The notes beneath the pieces were generated by a model. It was not told the origin of the DNA and ran no database searches. It saw nothing but the letters and a program-made list of their open reading frames with translations. 64,000 bases of DNA, from assembly GCF_900545795.1 (NCBI RefSeq), contig NZ_URAR01000003.1, positions 1 through 64,000 on the forward strand. Direction: 5' to 3'. Positions 62,904-64,000 of this stretch are shown here, one piece after another. Made by a program: the position numbers and the translations under genes. Every line of letters starts with the position of its first letter. Position 1 is the first letter of the stretch. The stretch is from an uncultured Veillonella sp. GTDB taxonomy: Bacteria > Bacillota > Negativicutes > Veillonellales > Veillonellaceae.

Positions 62904-62990
62904 ACGTGTATTACCAACAGTCAATTACCTACAGAGCGCTCATAACACTAACAGTAGACTGTATAGAGTACTAATTCATATTTTAAATCA

Positions 62991-63500
62991 TTACATAGTA
63001 AGTTCAGCAAATTCAGCCTTAACAACAGCTTGTAAATCCTTAGGATTTAATTTAACCTGCTTCCCTATAAGGCCTGCACTAACATAGACCATATCAAAGG
63101 CCTCCATAGTGCTGTCAAAATAAGTGGGAAATAATTTTTTCATGCCTATCGGTGAACAGCCTCCCCGCACATAACCCGTCAAGCCTAATAAATCTTTTAC
63201 ATGAATTAACTCCACTGATTTATTACCACTAACGCGCGCTGCTTGTTTGAGATTTAATTCAGCTGCAACAGGGATGCAGAACACAACTGGGCCGGTTACA
63301 TTGCCCTTACCTACTAATGTTTTAAATACGCGCTCTTCTGGCAAATGAAGTTCTTCCGCCACATGAACCCCTGCATTACGCCCTACCTGTTGTGGTTTGC
63401 CACCGCTTTCCTCTACCTCATATGTGAGGACTTCGTAATCTATTTTATGCGTATCTAACATGCGCATAGCATTTGTTTTTTTATGATCTTTTTTGCTCAT
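62991..63500 (-). CDS. ybaK: Cys-tRNA(Pro)/aminoacyl-tRNA deacylase, YbaK/EbsC family
   Basis: A 169-residue YbaK-type editing protein. HKIDYEVLTYEV at the start, the catalytic Lys in ERVFKTLVGKG (about 56), GVHVAEELHL, and the GGCSPIGMKK loop are characteristic. It hydrolyses Cys-tRNA-Pro made in error by prolyl-tRNA synthetase. It lies 35 nt after the nucleoid-associated protein gene. Confidence 0.95.
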   Translation of the reverse strand: MSKKDHKKTNAMRMLDTHKIDYEVLTYEVEESGGKPQQVGRNAGVHVAEELHLPEERVFKTLVGKGNVTGPVVFCIPVAAELNLKQAARVSGNKSVELIHVKDLLGLTGYVRGGCSPIGMKKLFPTYFDSTMEAFDMVYVSAGLIGKQVKLNPKDLQAVVKAEFAELTM

Positions 63501-63535
63501 ATGAACTCTCCTGCTATGTAATTTCTTAACTTTTA

Positions 63536-64000
63536 CTACTTGTTTAAAATTTTACTTATATTTTTTAATTCAATGCGCAATGTGCCATCTGGATTGGTTA
63601 CAATTTCGATGAATTCGCTATTTTTCATATATTCCACGGGGAAACTAATTTCAATGCCTGTGTCAGTTTTAATTTTATGTTTTTCCCCAACTTTAGCGGC
63701 AAATTCGCGATTTACCGGCAAGGGGCGAAGCATATCTTGTTCTGCTAAAGCTTGTTTAGCCGCCTCTTTTTGTACTGGATTCGCAGCAAATACAGTTTCG
63801 ACAATAATCTCTGGATTAATAGTATCAGATACTTCTGCATTTTTTGAAATCATCGAGCGCACTTCCACTAATTCGGCTACGCCATCCCCTTCGTGCGCTT
63901 TGGCCACTTTATCGACAATGCGGCGCACCTTTGCTACCGTATCACGAGAAGATGGATTGGTGCCAATTTGCAGTACTCTATCAGCTAAAATATAAGTTAC
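63536..64000 (-). CDS. Nucleoid-associated protein (NdpA/37-kDa family), C-terminal part
   Basis: The reading frame has no stop from 63536 to the right edge, so only the last 154 residues are present and the start is outside. The visible GTG at 63928 is not a real start, because coding continues upstream (LADRVLQIGTNPSSRDT and so on). The content (VREFAAKVGEKHKIKTDTGIEISFPVEYM-like region, ending LRIELKNISKIL) matches the end of nucleoid-associated proteins of about 330 residues. DNA binding is expected for the family; the rest is unknown. Confidence 0.75.
   Translation of the reverse strand, partial: VTYILADRVLQIGTNPSSRDTVAKVRRIVDKVAKAHEGDGVAELVEVRSMISKNAEVSDTINPEIIVETVFAANPVQKEAAKQALAEQDMLRPLPVNREFAAKVGEKHKIKTDTGIEISFPVEYMKNSEFIEIVTNPDGTLRIELKNISKILNK

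Noticed and set aside
63536..63928. Complete 130-residue gene at the right edge
   Set aside because: The frame stays open to position 64000, so the listed start is internal.
1..64000. tRNA genes, prophage, insertion sequences, riboswitches
   Set aside because: No cloverleaf, transposase, integrase, phage gene or recognisable riboswitch core was found by eye; a covariance-model scan (tRNAscan-SE, Infernal) would be the decisive check.

Overview
The window looks like a chromosome segment of a Veillonella-type organism (Negativicutes, diderm Firmicutes). Gene content and order are Firmicute: a cggR-led glycolytic cluster, rpmE-yqhQ-prfA-prmC-sua5-ywlE-rpiB-glyA-upp, and a mraZ-to-ftsZ cluster carrying the sbp and DUF881 genes. 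Yet there is an outer-membrane beta-barrel protein ending in Phe and a secretin with a GspC/PilP-like partner, which imply an outer membrane. The DNA is AT-rich and almost every gene lies on the minus strand, co-oriented with a 16S rRNA gene whose 5' end is at the left edge. No database search was possible; the genus assignment is inference.

Layout, left to right. 1-480: 16S rRNA start, two tandem consensus rRNA promoters and a terminator that insulates them. 480-10,000: redox, stress and transport genes (a thioredoxin-reductase-like flavoprotein without the usual NADPH motifs, nitroreductase, two exported proteins, ubiE, the serine/threonine symporter sstT, a CDF metal transporter, a lipoamide-dehydrogenase-family enzyme). 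10,000-19,600: yebC, a SPOUT-type RNA methyltransferase, then eno, gpmI, tpiA, pgk, gap and their regulator cggR. 19,700-23,100: an M20 amidohydrolase divergent from a yjiH-yjiG membrane pair, and a small PepSY protein with a striking operator-like palindrome. 23,300-31,900: upp, glyA, rpiB, ywlE-like phosphatase, sua5, prmC, prfA, yqhQ, rpmE, ydbC (translation and nucleotide housekeeping). 31,900-36,900: an unrecognised 525-residue protein, nth, ynzC, an aminotransferase and an outer-membrane barrel. 36,900-51,150: the division and cell-wall cluster mraZ, rsmH, ftsL, murE, murF, mraY, murD, murG, murC, ddl, ftsQ, DUF881, sbp, ftsZ. 51,700-64,000: thrE, trxA, a CoA-binding protein, gluQ, an ABC-F ATPase, the secretin pair, galE, pgi, an RNase H, ybaK and the C-terminal part of a nucleoid-associated protein.

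How it works together. The triose part of glycolysis/gluconeogenesis (gap to eno) sits under a CggR-type regulator with a recognisable direct-repeat operator, and pgi lies apart. The division cluster is headed by mraZ, whose leader carries GTGG repeats at 10-nt multiples, the arrangement expected for MraZ autoregulation. It contains all Mur ligases but no ftsI, ftsW, murB or ftsA.

No mobile element, prophage, CRISPR array or tRNA gene was seen. The most unusual signals are: an in-frame, sequence-diverged 25-residue tandem duplication of the ion/substrate-binding segment of SstT; a TrxR-like enzyme resembling ferredoxin-dependent types; degenerate short tandem arrays, each with its own unit, in most long intergenic gaps; in-frame repeat arrays in Sua5 and in the PilP-like protein; and a 525-residue protein that looks like an adenine-methyltransferase fold without its catalytic motif.
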